DNA of 64,000 bases, taken from positions 83,768 through 147,767 of the forward strand of contig CAWEXB010000005.1 in the NCBI GenBank assembly GCA_963812915.1. Reading direction: 5' to 3'. Shown piece by piece: positions 62,320 to 64,000 of the stretch. The position numbers and the translations under genes were made by a program. Origin of the DNA: JACVRW01 sp963812915. Lineage in GTDB: Bacteria > Actinomycetota > Thermoleophilia > Solirubrobacterales > Thermoleophilaceae. Positions within the stretch are counted from its first letter, which is position 1, and each line of letters begins with the position of its first letter. Under the pieces are notes generated by a model. The model was not told the DNA's origin. It saw only the letters and a program-made list of their open reading frames with translations, and searched no databases.

Positions 62320-64000
62320 CCCGGCGCGCTCGGTCGCGTGCCATCGCCCGCGGGGCGTCCCGTCGCCGATGCGCCGCTGCTCGCGGTGGGGCTATTCGTC
62401 GCGGTTGCGGCAGTGACCGTGGCCATCGTGCGGAGCGACCCGGTGTAGGCACGGGCCGGCGACTCCGCCAGCGGCGCTCGCCGGTCGAGCTGGCTGCCGG
62501 GGCGCTGCTGGTCGCGGCGCCGCGCTCGCGCGCGGAGGCGCGGCGGCCGGCCCCGCTCTCACCGGCCGCTGGCGGCCGCCGGCATCGGCTGGCCCCTCTT
62601 CGAGTGGAACAGTCCCGGTGCCGGCCCCGCGTTCACAGCGGGGCTCGCGCTTTACGCGGTCTGGCCGCGCTGCTCGCCCAGGCCGCGTTGCGGGGACCCG
62701 GACGAGCGTTCGCTCGGACGACCGGCGGGGGCGCTGCTTGGTCGTCGCCTACGCGACGAGCCTGGGAGTGCTCGGGCGGCGCCTCGGCCGCGGTCTACGA
62801 CCCGCTCGCGCAGGGATGTCTCGGAGTGCCCGGCGCAACCGCCTGCTCATGGCGGGGGACTGCGCGACGGCTGGCACGAGCTCGGGCAGGTCGGCCTCGC
62901 GGGTCAGCGTCGTCTGGATCGCCGCATTCGTAGTGCTTGTCTGCGGCGCAGGTCGCCCGCTCTTCGCCGTCGCCGCCGGCCGGTGCCGCGCCAGCGCTCG
63001 TCCCTGCCGCTGTCGCGCTGGCACTGTTCGGGGCGGCGCCGTGTACGGCGTCGAGCGCGGCTTCCTCTCCAACGATCCCACGGACCGGGCACTGTGGGTG
63101 GGCGAGATGGCCGCGCTCGTCGTGGTCGCCGGGGCCTCGTCTGGGAGCGGGTGCGCGCGCGGCGCACACGCTCCGCGCTGGCTCGGCTCGTGGTCGACCT
63201 CGGCGCCTCACCCCCGCCCGGCGGTCTGCAAGGGCAGCTCGCGGACCTCTCGGCGACCCCTCGCTGAGCTCCTCCACAGCCTCGACGATGGCGCGGGCTG
63301 GATCGACGCCGAGGGTCGCGCGAGCGGCCCTGCCGGGCGACGGCGGACCGTGAGTCACGCCGCATGGTAGCCGGAGGCCGTGAGGTCTCGGGGCTCGTGC
63401 ACCGCCGCGGGCTACTCGACGACCCGGGGTTGCGCGCAGGAGATCGCCTCGCGCTGCTCGCTCGGACTCGAGAACGAGCGCCTGAACGCCCGCGGCGAGC
63501 GCAGCTCGCGCGGCTGCGGCCCTCGCGGACGCGGCATCGTCGCGACGGCCGACGCCGAGCGCCGGCAACTCGAGAACGCGACCTGCACGACGGCGCCCAA
63601 CAGCGGCTGGTGACGCTGGGCATCGCGGTCCGGCTGGCGCGCCGGCAACTCGCCGCATGGAGCCCACGCTCGAGGGCGAGCTGCGGATCGCCGGGGAGGA
63701 GCTCGGAGTCGCCCTGGGCGGGCACGCGAGCTGGCACACGGGCTGTTCCCGGTGGTCCTGGCTAAGGAGGGACTCGGGGCGGCCCTCGAGGTGCTCGCCG
63801 AGCGAACGCCGCGCCTCGTCACCCGAGCGCTGCCCGAGGGCCGCTTCGCGGCGCCGGTCGAGTTCCGCTGCCTACTTCGTCGTTGCCGAATCGCTGAAAC
63901 GCACGGCAGGCGGGGACGTCGCGGTGGACGCCCGGCGCCAGGACGGGCGCCTGGTGCTGGAGGTCGCCTCCGCGGCCGAGCTCGCGGGGGCGGCGACCGA
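62316..64000 (+). pseudogene. Second HisKA_3-type sensor histidine kinase, frameshifted and cut by the window end
   Basis: ATG 62316 overlaps the preceding stop. Recognisable pieces are a membrane-rich N-terminus, LVVDLGASPPPGGLQ, the phospho-His box RERDLHDGAQQRLVTLGI, ELRIAGEELG, LFPVVLAKEGLGAALEVLAERTP and the start of the HATPase N-box (VVAESLKRTAGGDV). Frame changes occur every 100-300 bp. It is a NarX/DesK-style kinase and a tandem paralogue of the previous one. Confidence 0.6.

Noticed and set aside
60716..64000. Many short plus- and minus-strand ORFs at the right end
   Set aside because: They are fragments and shadows created by dense indels in two histidine-kinase genes.
1..64000. 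CRISPR array, rRNA operon or replication origin
   Set aside because: No regularly spaced identical repeats of CRISPR type, no rRNA-like segments and no DnaA-box clusters were noticed.

Overview
The window is high-GC bacterial DNA, most likely from an actinobacterium of the class Thermoleophilia (Solirubrobacterales/Gaiellales type). The best clue is the protein starting at 11220: its N-terminus contains LTYANVMATLAVFIALGG, a lineage-typical secreted-protein leader. Many GTG starts, several apparently leaderless genes and a set of divergent secreted TIM-barrel proteins agree with this. The assignment is inference; no rRNA gene is present.

Layout. 1-5.7 kb: five secreted clan GH-A glycoside-hydrolase-like paralogues (one cut by the window edge, one frameshifted). 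5.7-8.3 kb: thiE, a small membrane protein and lpdA (E3). 8.8-13.5 kb: a secreted Ig-like/carboxypeptidase-regulatory-type protein, the Thermoleophilia leader protein, a LysM protein and a DsbA/HCCA-isomerase-like protein that appears to start at ACG. 13.6-17.4 kb: E1 alpha, E1 beta and E2 of a 2-oxoacid (pyruvate-type) dehydrogenase. 17.4-21.4 kb: a LOG-family protein, a phospholipase-D-like protein, and a divergent MarR/MFS drug-efflux pair with a palindromic operator. 21.4-32.4 kb: a complete polyamine cassette. A minus-strand transport operon (potA-potD-potB-potC plus an enolase-superfamily gene) faces a plus-strand catabolic operon (putrescine:pyruvate-type aminotransferase, PucR regulator, alanine dehydrogenase, aminobutyraldehyde-type dehydrogenase). 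32.4-42.4 kb: a MESH1-like alarmone hydrolase, two sulfatase-like proteins, lipB-lipA, a Kelch protein, rhomboid protease, a D-Ala-D-Ala carboxypeptidase and an NTF2-like protein.

42.4-52.6 kb: two tRNA-Ala genes and a possible island. The 3' part of tRNA-Ala(CGC) plus downstream DNA (354 bp) is repeated exactly 8541 bp further on. Between the copies lie an HD hydrolase, a large LuxR-family ATPase regulator, three alpha/beta hydrolases, an NTF2-like protein and an NmrA-like oxidoreductase. 53.0-57.7 kb: a redox cluster of a 5'-truncated FAD oxidoreductase, an FMN hydroxyacid oxidase, a cytochrome P450 and an AhpD-like protein. 57.8-64 kb: an orphan DctP-like lipoprotein, a hydrolase lipoprotein, a single-domain response regulator and two tandem HisKA_3 histidine kinases.

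How the genes work together. LipB/LipA make the lipoyl cofactor needed by E2, and E3 reoxidises it. The polyamine cassette imports putrescine or a related amine. It then transaminates the amine onto pyruvate, recycles the alanine through alanine dehydrogenase and oxidises the aldehyde.

Sequence quality. Single-base indels break few genes before 44 kb (near 4957, 16233 and 33797), more between 44 and 57 kb, and so many after 60 kb that no long correct frame survives. Most are +1 insertions in short G/C runs in otherwise well-conserved frames. I read them mainly as sequence error, although true decay cannot be excluded for the island genes.
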